From Cyanobacteria bacterium UBA3803 (GTDB lineage: Bacteria > Cyanobacteriota > Vampirovibrionia > Gastranaerophilales > Gastranaerophilaceae), in assembly GCA_002369055.1 (NCBI GenBank), contig DFEL01000060.1, positions 1-9,413 on the forward strand: a stretch of 9,413 nt of DNA, given 5' to 3'. Numbering within the stretch: position 1 is the stretch's first letter; every line of letters begins with the position of its first letter. Both the position numbers and the translations under genes were made by a program. Positions 1 to 6,898 of this stretch are shown here, piece by piece. The notes under the pieces were generated by a model. That model ran no database searches. It was given only the letters and a program-made list of their open reading frames with translations, and was not told the origin of the DNA.

Positions 1-3000
1 GTTATGCTGCTTGAACCATATTTAATCACTAAATTATTTTTTGAATCATTAGTAAATTTTAAGCTGCTAATATCAACATTATTAAATTTTACGGTGTCTG
101 TACCTGCTCCTGAATATATTGTATCGTTGCCGTCGCCGTTAGAAAATATAAAAATATTTTTTCCTGCTTCACCATACAAAGAGTCATTGCCTTTTCCGCC
201 TGTGATAATATCATCACCTGCTCCGCCTTTTAAGATGTCATTTTGCTTACCACCAACAATACTGTCATTTAACTTTGTACCGACAACGTAAACTCTCCTT
301 GTTAAATTGCTGTTGTTGAATAAAATGTATGCTTCTTTTGATAAATTATGTTCCTTGCCATCTTTTGTAATAACAGATTTTACTGATGTGCTTTTCATAT
401 AATTTAGCAATGTTATTGTATCTTTGTTACCGTAATTTACAATCAGGTTGTTGCCAACTCTTGTGAAGTAAACACCATTTGAACCGGTATTATTGATTTT
501 TGTAACATTGGCTTTCGATAAATCTATTTTATCGTATCCTTTTCCTGAATAAATGGTGTCTTTTCCGTCGCCGGACTTGAATTGGAATACGTTAACTCCT
601 GCTTCCCCATATAGTGCGTCATTACCTTTTCCGCCAAATATGGTATCATCGCCTAAACCACCGTATATAAAATCTTTGTTTTTGCTTCCTGTTATACTGT
701 CGTTGCCGTTTAGGGCATATATTTTAATGCCTGCTTTTCTGCCACTTGCAGAAATTTTTTCATCGTTGTTACTTGTTTTTAACGTTCCTTTTGTTTTATC
801 ATCTGCTGTTATTTTCTTAAAGTTTGCAACAGAATTATATAATTCTGCCAAATTAACACCATTTGGCTCATCTTCCGTAATTATAGTTGTTGTTGATACA
901 ATACCATTGTAATTAAAATAATTGGATATTGTTACGGCATTTTTGTAATTGCCTTCAGAATTTATATCACCATATTCAATTACTAAATTATCACCATTTC
1001 GTTCTATATTTAAATCTGATAAATTTAAATCAATAAATTGGAATTTGTCATTTCCACTGCCCAAATAAACAGTATCTTTGCCGCTTCCGTTTTCAAAAAG
1101 GAATAAATTTGTTCCCGATTGTCCATATAGTTTATCACTACCTGCACCACCATAAATAGTATCGTTACCTGCACCACCTTTAATAGTGTCTTTATATGCG
1201 GAACCTGAGATTAAATCATTTAAGAATGTGCCTGCAATATTTGCCGCACTGCTTGATGTCGAATAATCAAGATTAAGTGTGGCTTTTTTAATAATATTTA
1301 TTTTGCCTTCATCTGCAGTTACAATTTCTTTTATTGATGAACTTGTATTTGCAAGATAATTGTATAGCGTAACTTTTTGGTGTCCGCCATATTTTATTAC
1401 AAGATTACTTCCGCTTTTTGCAAATTCCATGTCTGAAAAATCAACTTCAGATATATCTAAAACATCATTACCTGAACCTGAGTACACGGTATCAGAGCCG
1501 TTCATATCATCGGCAACATTATCAAAATAGAAGGTATCATTACCTGCATCTCCGTATAACTTATCGTTGCCTTCGCCACCATATATTTTATCGTTACCTG
1601 CACCGCCTTTTATTGTATCGTTGCCTTCTTCGCCAATAAGAATATCGTTGCCGTTATCACCTGTGATGCTATCATTATCATCACCGCCATAAATTTTATC
1701 ATTGCCGTCGCCACCGGATATCGTATCTGCATACAAACCTCCCGTTATGCTATCAGGCATAATTGTTCCTGTAATTTTGTTTGCAGAGTGACTCGTTCCG
1801 TTTATGGTAATAGTACCTTTGGTTTTGATATTATAACTTTTGCCATTTTTGTCTACGATTGTATTAACGGAAGATTTTACCGTAGATTTCAAATAGTTTA
1901 ATAATGTTACGGAACCGCCACTGTATCTTATTATTAAATTGTAACCGCTTCTGATAAAGCTCATATCAGAAAAGTTAATATCTGTGAAATTTAATATATC
2001 AGTACCTTTGCCTGAATATACAGTATCGTTTCCGTCACCGGATGCAAAATAGAAATTATTTGTACCTGCATCACCGTATAAAGCATCATTACCTGTGCCG
2101 CCATATATTAAATCGTTACCATCTCCGCCCTTGATTGTGTCATTTTGGTCGTTTCCATATAATTTATCGTTGCCGGCACCGCCTTCTATTGAATCATTAT
2201 CAAATCCACCATAAAGTATATCGTTTCCTGCATCACCAAATAAGCTATCAGCACCTGCACCGCCGTCAATAGTATCATTACCTGCTGCCCCACGTATTGA
2301 ATCTGCCAGTGTTCCACCGGTAATTGTGTCGCTGATGGCGGTTCCTGTAAAGCTATTCTTTTTATTTTGGGTTAATACCGTTGATACATAACTATCCTCA
2401 AGCAATGATGCTAAGTTGTAATCTTCTTCTCTGCCTGTTTCACTATTCCAGCAATATAATGTTTTAATTGAAACATTGCCTTTTAGTTTAAAATAATCTG
2501 CAATAGTTACGGAATTATTATATATGCCGTCCTCATTTGGTTCTCCGTATTCTATAACCAAATTATTGCCGATATGTCTGAATTTTAATTCGTTGTATGC
2601 AACACCTTCAAAGTGGAGAGAGTCTTTTCCTGTACCTGAATAAATGGTGTCATTATTGTTATATTCTTCGTCATTATGGTCATAATCAACAGTTACCGGA
2701 GTGAAGTAAAAATGATTTTCTCCTGCTTCACCGTATAATTCATCATTACCTGCACCGCTATACACTGTATCGTCGCCGGCACCACCATATATTGTGTCAT
2801 AATGTGAGCCGGAATCAATGTAATCATCTCCATTACCGCCATATATTAAATCACGATGAACATTTCCAATAATGGTATCGTTGCCGTTATAGCCTTTAAG
2901 AGTGTTTTGTAATTCTCCACCAATAATGCTGTCATTATACTTTGTACCGTCAAGTTTATTTTTAGTGTTTTGTTCTCCGTCAATTTTGATAATGTTATCT

Positions 3001-6000
3001 TGACCGTTAAGGATAAAATCAAGAGTTCTGGATACGGTTAATTCATCATCAAATTTACCTATAATCCTTTGAACTGAATTTGTAACTTCATCATTAAAAT
3101 AATCTTTTATGGTAATAGAATCTTCATAATTATTTCCGTATTTAATTATTAAGTTTTTACCGCTGTTGAAATATTGTAAATCTTTAAAATAAAAATCTTC
3201 AAAGATAATGATATCAGTTCCGCCACCTGCTTCAATTGTATCATTACCGTCACCAACAAACAGGTGAATTTCATTTTCGCCTGCTCCGCCATTTATCAAA
3301 TCATCTTCTGTTCCGCCATATATTGTGTCGTAACCTTTTTCACCATAAATGGTATCTTTACCTTCATCACCGTATATTAAATCATTGCCGGCACCGCCGT
3401 TTAGATAATCGTTGCCGTCAAAACCATAAAGGATATCATTACCTGAATTTCCATAAAGTGTATCTGACGCACTACCACCATTTATTGTGTCATCAAGATA
3501 TGTACCATTAACATAATTTGGATTTACATCAGAAGTTTCAATTTGAACTTTATCAAGAAGATTTTTTATGTAATAAGAATCTCCGTTTGCATCAATAATA
3601 CTTTTTATTGATGATTCAACGTCAGGTGTAAAATAATCTTTTAAAGTTACGGAATCTCCTAAGCCGTAAGTTATAATTAAATTACCTTCCGAATTATAGA
3701 ATTTTAAATCGTCATAAGCTGTGTCTTTAAATACAACGGTATCTGTTCCGTTACCTGATTCTATCGTATCATTACCATCGCCATCGTTAAAGATGAAACT
3801 GTTGTTGCCTGATGTTGCGTATATGTAATCGTTGCCTTTACCGCCGATAACTTCATCATTACCGCTGCCTGCAATAATTGTATCGTCACCGTTTCCTGCA
3901 AAAACTACATCATCACCGCTACCTGCATCAATGTAGTCATTTCCAACATCACCTTCTATATAATCGTCACCTTGATCGCTTTTAATAGAATCTGCACCAA
4001 TACCGCCGTATATTATATCATCGCCGGCTCCCGCATCAATGGTATCGTTTCCTATGCCTGCATCGACATAATCATTTCCGTCACCTGAATCAATAGAGTC
4101 ATTACCGGCATCAGTTTCGATAATATCGTTACCTTTGGCTGCGGTTACTACATCATCTTTGTTTGAACCTGTTATTGTATCTGCAAGGTATGAACCTGTA
4201 AGAGTGTTATCTTCATCAAATACACCATTAATTTCTGCAAGACCAAAATCATAAATTATGTTATTAAGGTCATATATTTCACCGTTAGCGTCAACAATTG
4301 ATTTAACGGAAACTTCACCGTCAAGTGCAAAATAATCTTTTATTATTACAGAATCGCTAAAGTTGCCTGCATCATCTCTATCACCATATTTTATAACAAG
4401 ATTATCAGCGTTATCTTCATCTCTAATTACAGCAAAATCAGTAATTTTTGTAGTTGTATCTTTAAATACTAGAACATCAATACCGGTTCCTACATATACA
4501 ATATCTTTTCCATCGCCATTATGGAATATAATTTGATTGTGTCCTGCTTCTCCGTATATGTGGTCATTACCCTTGCCACCCGTAATTATATCGTTAGCAG
4601 TTTCATCACCGTCATAATCATTTTCTTCATCATATTTATCACCATAAATAGTGTCATCACCATCTCCGGCATCTAAAATATCACTTCCTGAACCACCATA
4701 AAGTATATCATCACCGCCTGCGGTACGTATTGTATCATCGCCGCCTTCGCCTCTTATGGTATCTTCAAAATCTCCTGTTACAAAATTTTCACCTAAAAAT
4801 GTACCATAAATATCATTTGAACTTCCCGGGTCAACGTCTATACTGATTTTTCCTTTTAAAAATTCTTCTAAGATATATGTTTTTACGTCGTCAATAACAG
4901 TTGTAAGTAATTTGTGAACTTTGCCTTTAAAATAGTCCTTAATAGCAATTATTGAAGCATAATCAGTAATTTCACCTGTTTCAGCATCTCTTACAGGGTT
5001 AAATCTTATAATAAGATTACCTTCATCAGCCAAAAATTCCATTGTACGAATATCCATTGATTCTTCTGAATCTTTGAATAAAATCGTATCAGCACCGGAA
5101 TCCAAATGAATTATATCTTTTCCGTCGTGTTTTCCGATTTGATATACATCGTTTCCAGAACCGCCATAAAGAGTATCATTACCTTTACCGCCAACGAGAG
5201 TATCATTACCGCCTAAACCTTTAATAACATTATCTTGTTTGTTACCCGTTAAAACATTGTTTTTATTATTACCTGTTAAATTTAATTTATCTGCCCATTC
5301 TCTTATCGGTTGAGATGTAACATTCATTTCGGTTGTGTATAACCAAAAGTTTGTACCGCCACAGGTTATAAATTTGTATAAATTTTCTTTTGAAATATAT
5401 TGCAAAGTTACATCTATGTCGCTATTACCGGTATCTTGTATGAAAAATCCTGAAAGCTTGTTATTTTTATCGTATACCGCACCTACAACATAAACAGCGT
5501 GACCTATGTAGCCTCCGCTATTTTCGTGCATTTGGTTTATTTCTGCTGTTGTACTACCCCAAAGATATGCAGCATCACCGCCTGCTATAAAACCTTTACC
5601 TTCTTTGACCAAAGCAGCTATATCATTCATACTGTTCATATTGAATTGATATAAACTTTGTTCTTTGGTATAAGAAACCCAAGATTCTGAAATTACTGAT
5701 TGAGCAGCAAAATAAGTTTCCGTCATTAACTTGGCATATTTTTCCATGCCTTCTATATCAAGATTTTTCTCGGCTTCTTCATATTTTTGGTAGTACTCAT
5801 TATATTTTTGTTCATATACTTGAACTTCTTTATATTGGGATGTTTTAGGAAAGACATTTTCTAACCAATCTTGTGTAACATCAATATCTTGTGATATATC
5901 TATGTAGTTTCCAAAATTAACGGAGGGAATATTATTGTCGCTCAATATATAATATCTGTCTTTATATAATGTTCCACCGTCAGGTTCATCAAATACGTCA

Positions 6001-6461
6001 ATTTCAGGTGCGTCTTCGCAAAATTTCTTTTGCCAATATTTGTATGTAAAATCTTTTTCTACACTATCTTCATCTGTAATTTTTATTTTGCCTGCTGTTG
6101 CAACAATATTCATTGCTGAATCTACACCGCAGTTATTGTATTGTTGATGTGTATCTAAAATCCATTTTTGAGGTGCACCATAGATATAATAATCAGCAGT
6201 TCTGGTTAAAGAAGAACTTATTTCACTTCCTTTTTTTACAACGGCATCTGTATAATCCAATAAGGTTACGTTATTTACTGTACTTGTAGAGGCAAGTGTA
6301 TAGGTATTGTTAAATACTTTTTCTTTTGAATCATCAATATTGCCCGTAGTCGTATATAACGTACCATTGTTTTGGTACGTGTTATATCTCTTAGTTGCAG
6401 TATTTGTTATACCAATGTTTATTTCTTGCTCTTTGTTATTATTGTTATTTTCGTCTGCCAT
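1..6461 (-). CDS. Giant RTX repeat protein with N-terminal C39/papain-like cysteine peptidase domain (3' end outside window)
   Basis: The frame is open for 2153 codons from ATG 6461-6459 to the left edge, so the C-terminus, where a type I secretion signal would lie, is missing. Residues 1-95 are polar (MADENNNNNKEQE start) with no Sec signal peptide, as expected for a type I substrate. Residues ~96-385 resemble a C39-like peptidase: NNCGVDSAMN (Cys111), GGDAAYLW (294-301), GHAVYVVG (His321) and FFIQDTGN (Asp343). From residue ~394 there are ten modules of RTX nonapeptides plus linkers with NLVIxYG and SVTIxDYF/NYL, resembling the haemolysin-type calcium-binding related domain. Known RTX arrays fold into a beta-roll on binding Ca2+ outside the cell; protease activity of the N-terminus is inferred. 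The start is supported by GGA (6473-6471) nine bases upstream and a TATAAT further up. No frameshift is seen: the linker motifs are all spaced by multiples of three. No type I transporter is in the window. The RTX identity is near certain, the peptidase assignment likely, the substrate unknown. Confidence 0.93.
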   Translation of the reverse strand, partial: MADENNNNNKEQEINIGITNTATKRYNTYQNNGTLYTTTGNIDDSKEKVFNNTYTLASTSTVNNVTLLDYTDAVVKKGSEISSSLTRTADYYIYGAPQKWILDTHQQYNNCGVDSAMNIVATAGKIKITDEDSVEKDFTYKYWQKKFCEDAPEIDVFDEPDGGTLYKDRYYILSDNNIPSVNFGNYIDISQDIDVTQDWLENVFPKTSQYKEVQVYEQKYNEYYQKYEEAEKNLDIEGMEKYAKLMTETYFAAQSVISESWVSYTKEQSLYQFNMNSMNDIAALVKEGKGFIAGGDAAYLWGSTTAEINQMHENSGGYIGHAVYVVGAVYDKNNKLSGFFIQDTGNSDIDVTLQYISKENLYKFITCGGTNFWLYTTEMNVTSQPIREWADKLNLTGNNKNNVLTGNKQDNVIKGLGGNDTLVGGKGNDTLYGGSGNDVYQIGKHDGKDIIHLDSGADTILFKDSEESMDIRTMEFLADEGNLIIRFNPVRDAETGEITDYASIIAIKDYFKGKVHKLLTTVIDDVKTYILEEFLKGKISIDVDPGSSNDIYGTFLGENFVTGDFEDTIRGEGGDDTIRTAGGDDILYGGSGSDILDAGDGDDTIYGDKYDEENDYDGDETANDIITGGKGNDHIYGEAGHNQIIFHNGDGKDIVYVGTGIDVLVFKDTTTKITDFAVIRDEDNADNLVIKYGDRDDAGNFSDSVIIKDYFALDGEVSVKSIVDANGEIYDLNNIIYDFGLAEINGVFDEDNTLTGSYLADTITGSNKDDVVTAAKGNDIIETDAGNDSIDSGDGNDYVDAGIGNDTIDAGAGDDIIYGGIGADSIKSDQGDDYIEGDVGNDYIDAGSGDDVVFAGNGDDTIIAGSGNDEVIGGKGNDYIYATSGNNSFIFNDGDGNDTIESGNGTDTVVFKDTAYDDLKFYNSEGNLIITYGLGDSVTLKDYFTPDVESSIKSIIDANGDSYYIKNLLDKVQIETSDVNPNYVNGTYLDDTINGGSASDTLYGNSGNDILYGFDGNDYLNGGAGNDLIYGDEGKDTIYGEKGYDTIYGGTEDDLINGGAGENEIHLFVGDGNDTIEAGGGTDIIIFEDFYFKDLQYFNSGKNLIIKYGNNYEDSITIKDYFNDEVTNSVQRIIGKFDDELTVSRTLDFILNGQDNIIKIDGEQNTKNKLDGTKYNDSIIGGELQNTLKGYNGNDTIIGNVHRDLIYGGNGDDYIDSGSHYDTIYGGAGDDTVYSGAGNDELYGEAGENHFYFTPVTVDYDHNDEEYNNNDTIYSGTGKDSLHFEGVAYNELKFRHIGNNLVIEYGEPNEDGIYNNSVTIADYFKLKGNVSIKTLYCWNSETGREEDYNLASLLEDSYVSTVLTQNKKNSFTGTAISDTITGGTLADSIRGAAGNDTIDGGAGADSLFGDAGNDILYGGFDNDSIEGGAGNDKLYGNDQNDTIKGGDGNDLIYGGTGNDALYGDAGTNNFYFASGDGNDTVYSGKGTDILNFTDINFSDMSFIRSGYNLIIRYSGGSVTLLNYLKSTVKSSVNTIVDKNGKSYNIKTKGTITINGTSHSANKITGTIMPDSITGGLYADTISGGDGNDKIYGGDDNDSITGDNGNDILIGEEGNDTIKGGAGNDKIYGGEGNDKLYGDAGNDTFYFDNVADDMNGSDTVYSGSGNDVLDISEVDFSDMEFAKSGSNLVIKYGGHQKVTLYNYLANTSSSIKEIVTADEGKINIIKKATLNLDYSTSSSAANIAGTFLNDLISGSAYKDTIKGGAGNDTIYGGAGSDKLYGQSGTNLFLFENGSGKDTVYLGSGNDKFQFIDLNLSDLNIERNGDNLVIEYGDINSEGNYKNAVTISNYFNYNGIVSTTTIITEDEPNGVNLAELYNSVANFKKITADDKTKGTLKTSNNDEKISASGRKAGIKIYALNGNDSITGSKNKDFIYGGLGDDTIFGGKGNDALYGEAGVNVFQFKSGDGKDTIYSGKGYDKIDLSKANVTKINNTGSNGVYFTRVGNNLIVNYGNKDTITLLNYMKSTSVKSVITKDGKEHNLSKEAYILFNNSNLTRRVYVVGTKLNDSIVGGKQNDILKGGAGDDIITGGKGNDSLYGEAGKNIFIFSNGDGNDTIYSGAGTDTVKFNNVDISSLKFTNDSKNNLVIKYGSSSI
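84..287 (-). repeat. RTX array J (module 10, linker cut by window edge)
   Basis: Four nonapeptides (GTKLNDSIV, GGKQNDILK, GGAGDDIIT, GGKGNDSLY), then GEAGKNIFIF and GDGNDTIYSG. The linker starts with NLVIKYGSSS and is cut by the left edge, so the chain certainly continues beyond the window. Confidence 0.9.
519..722 (-). repeat. RTX array I (module 9)
   Basis: Four nonapeptides (ALNGNDSIT, GSKNKDFIY, GGLGDDTIF, GGKGNDALY), then GEAGVNVFQF and GDGKDTIYSG. The linker carries NLIVNYG and ITLLNYM (NYM codons 404-396). Confidence 0.9.
1035..1241 (-). repeat. RTX array H (module 8)
   Basis: A short array of four nonapeptides (GTFLNDLIS, GSAYKDTIK, GGAGNDTIY, GGAGSDKLY), then GQSGTNLFLF and GSGKDTVYLG. 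The linker carries NLVIEYG and VTISNYF (NYF codons 923-915) and is followed by an unusually long Lys/Thr/Ser-rich tail (NFKKITADDKTKGTLKTSNN). Confidence 0.9.
1452..1781 (-). repeat. RTX array G (module 7)
   Basis: Eight nonapeptides from GTIMPDSIT to GGEGNDKLY, the most regular array: most units have the GND core and Gly pair. The transition motif is DNVADDMNGSDTVYSGSG, slightly longer than elsewhere. The linker carries NLVIKYG and VTLYNYL (NYL codons 1361-1353). Confidence 0.93.
1986..2357 (-). repeat. RTX array F (module 6)
   Basis: Ten nonapeptides from GTAISDTIT to GGTGNDALY, ending in GDAGTNNFYF and GDGNDTVYSG. The linker carries NLIIRYS and VTLLNYL. This is the first module where NYL (codons 1898-1890) replaces DYF. 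Confidence 0.93.
2610..2960 (-). repeat. RTX array E (module 5)
   Basis: Eight nonapeptides from GTKYNDSII to SGAGNDELY, several degenerate (GGELQNTLK, GNVHRDLIY, SGSHYDTIY). A 15-residue acidic loop (DYDHNDEEYNNN) breaks the transition motif before NDTIYSGTG. The linker carries NLVIEYG and VTIADYF (DYF codons 2498-2490). Cys1337, the only Cys noticed in the repeat region, lies just after it in TLYCWNSE. Confidence 0.92.
3201..3524 (-). repeat. RTX array D (module 4)
   Basis: Eight nonapeptides from GTYLDDTIN to GGTEDDLIN, including GNSGNDILY and GGAGNDLIY. Two units replace the usual GND with GKD and GYD, which may weaken Ca2+ binding. The linker carries NLIIKYG and ITIKDYF (DYF codons 3104-3096), then a divergent tail containing LDFILNGQDNIIKIDG. 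Confidence 0.92.
3729..4214 (-). repeat. RTX array C (module 3), the longest array
   Basis: Fourteen consecutive nonapeptides without a break, from GSYLADTIT to GGKGNDYIY. Many end in Asp rather than Tyr (AGIGNDTID, GDVGNDYID), making this the most acidic stretch seen. It ends in ATSGNNSFIF and GDGNDTIES. The linker carries NLIITYG and VTLKDYF (DYF codons 3638-3630). Confidence 0.93.
4464..4817 (-). repeat. RTX array B (module 2)
   Basis: About seven nonapeptides, starting GTFLGENFV and including GGSGSDILD, AGDGDDTIY and GGKGNDHIY. An acidic insertion (KYDEENDYDGDETAND) interrupts the array between two repeats. The linker carries NLVIKYG and VIIKDYF (DYF codons 4337-4329). Confidence 0.9.
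5076..5282 (-). repeat. RTX array A (module 1)
   Basis: First repeat block after the peptidase domain. It opens with degenerate units (GNNKNNVLT, GNKQDNVIK), then three good nonapeptides (GLGGNDTLV, GGKGNDTLY, GGSGNDVYQ). The linker that follows carries DEGNLIIRF and IAIKDYF (DYF codons 4937-4929), with an extra RDAETGEITDYAS loop between the two motifs. Confidence 0.9.
5304..6176 (-). other. C39/papain-like cysteine peptidase domain of the RTX protein
   Basis: This covers about residues 96-386. Seen directly: a Cys in NNCGVDSAMN (residue 111, codon 6129-6131) after a Gln pair at 106-107 that could supply the oxyanion Gln; GKGFIAGGDAAYLWG around 287-302; GHAVYVVGAVYD with His321 (5499-5501); and FFIQDTGN with Asp343 (5433-5435), followed by a Y-I-S-x-E-x-L segment. 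Cys, then His before a hydrophobic strand, then Asp/Asn about 20 residues later is the order in C39-like peptidases. Residues ~205-262 are a charged, Tyr/Glu/Lys-rich helical stretch placed between Cys and His, an insertion compared with a compact C39 fold. Other Cys are 148 and 367. It could also be a transglutaminase-like or inactive papain fold. The triad is inferred from motifs only. Confidence 0.72.
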
Positions 6462-6494
6462 TGCTATCTATCCAAAAAAGTAATAACTATTACC

Positions 6495-6500
6495 ATTATA
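6495..6500 (-). promoter_or_regulatory. Candidate -10 box (TATAAT) of the RTX gene
   Basis: A perfect TATAAT lies 33 bases upstream of the RTX start codon, in an 86-bp gap (6462-6547) that separates it from the membrane-protein gene. No good -35 sits at 16-18 bp: only T-rich sequence is found. A weak 6-bp stem (TATTAT/ATAATA) lies just upstream; it has no GC-rich arm and is not a convincing terminator. The RTX gene may have its own promoter plus read-through from upstream. Confidence 0.5.
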
Positions 6501-6547
6501 ACAATTTTTATTATGAAAAAATAATATTTTTACAATTGTTTACAAAC

Positions 6548-6898
6548 TTAAAGTACAAAATATACGTATATCAATAATGTTGAACTGATTATGAATGAAA
6601 TAATTTGGTAAATTGTATATAATCTTAGCTTATTGAAGCTGGAATAATGCCCTAAAATGAAAGGTATTATTGCAAAAATGAGCAATATTGCCAAATAATA
6701 ATGATGATTTATTATACCAAACAGTCCTGTTATTAAAAGTAAAATAATATACAGATACATTGAAATACCTATAAATAGTCCAACGGTTGCCTTTTTCTTA
6801 GGGTCAAAAGATTGTCTGATATTTCCAAAAAGTCCGATTGTGAGTGCTAAAATTGCTATAATATTTATCAAAAGAGAAATTAACGTTAAAGTTTTCAT
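6548..6898 (-). CDS. Small four-helix integral membrane protein, family unknown
   Basis: 116 residues, almost entirely hydrophobic. Predicted membrane helices are about 4-25, 38-62, 67-84 and 93-115. A short basic loop (SFDPKKKA, 30-37) lies between helices 1 and 2 and a polar loop (HYSSFNKLRL, 84-93) between helices 3 and 4. By the positive-inside rule both loops, and so perhaps both termini, face different sides in a way the sequence does not settle. No catalytic motif or signal peptide cleavage site is recognised. The ATG overlaps the hydrolase stop (ATGA), so translation is probably coupled; GGAAA lies a few bases upstream. It is third in the aminotransferase-hydrolase-membrane protein unit, so a shared process is likely, but which one is unknown. 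Confidence 0.85.
   Translation of the reverse strand: MKTLTLISLLINIIAILALTIGLFGNIRQSFDPKKKATVGLFIGISMYLYIILLLITGLFGIINHHYYLAILLIFAIIPFILGHYSSFNKLRLYTIYQIISFIISSTLLIYVYFVL

Noticed and set aside
4..3511. Plus-strand open frames (4-291, 553-912, 1418-1639, 3236-3511) rich in Pro/Ser/Phe or His/Tyr/Arg
   Set aside because: They are antisense to the RTX repeats; their odd composition comes from reading GGT/GAT/AAT repeat codons backwards. No ribosome binding sites or family motifs support them.
1..5282. CRISPR or tandem DNA repeat array
   Set aside because: The short recurring DNA words (such as ttaccgtcaccgcc-like runs) are codons for GGxGND repeats; spacing is in 27-base codon units, copies differ widely in sequence, and there is no repeat-spacer structure.
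5304..6176. MARTX-type C80 cysteine peptidase
   Set aside because: C80 domains have His before Cys in sequence and lie internally in MARTX toxins; here Cys comes first and the domain is N-terminal, as in C39/papain-like enzymes.
6501..6547. Rho-independent terminator after the membrane-protein gene
   Set aside because: Only short AT stems (TATTAT/ATAATA and ACAATTGT) are present, with no GC-rich stem followed by a T-run.
6098..6577. Plus-strand open frames at 6098-6289 and 6395-6577
   Set aside because: They are antisense to the peptidase domain and the RTX start region, with low-complexity translations and no supported start.
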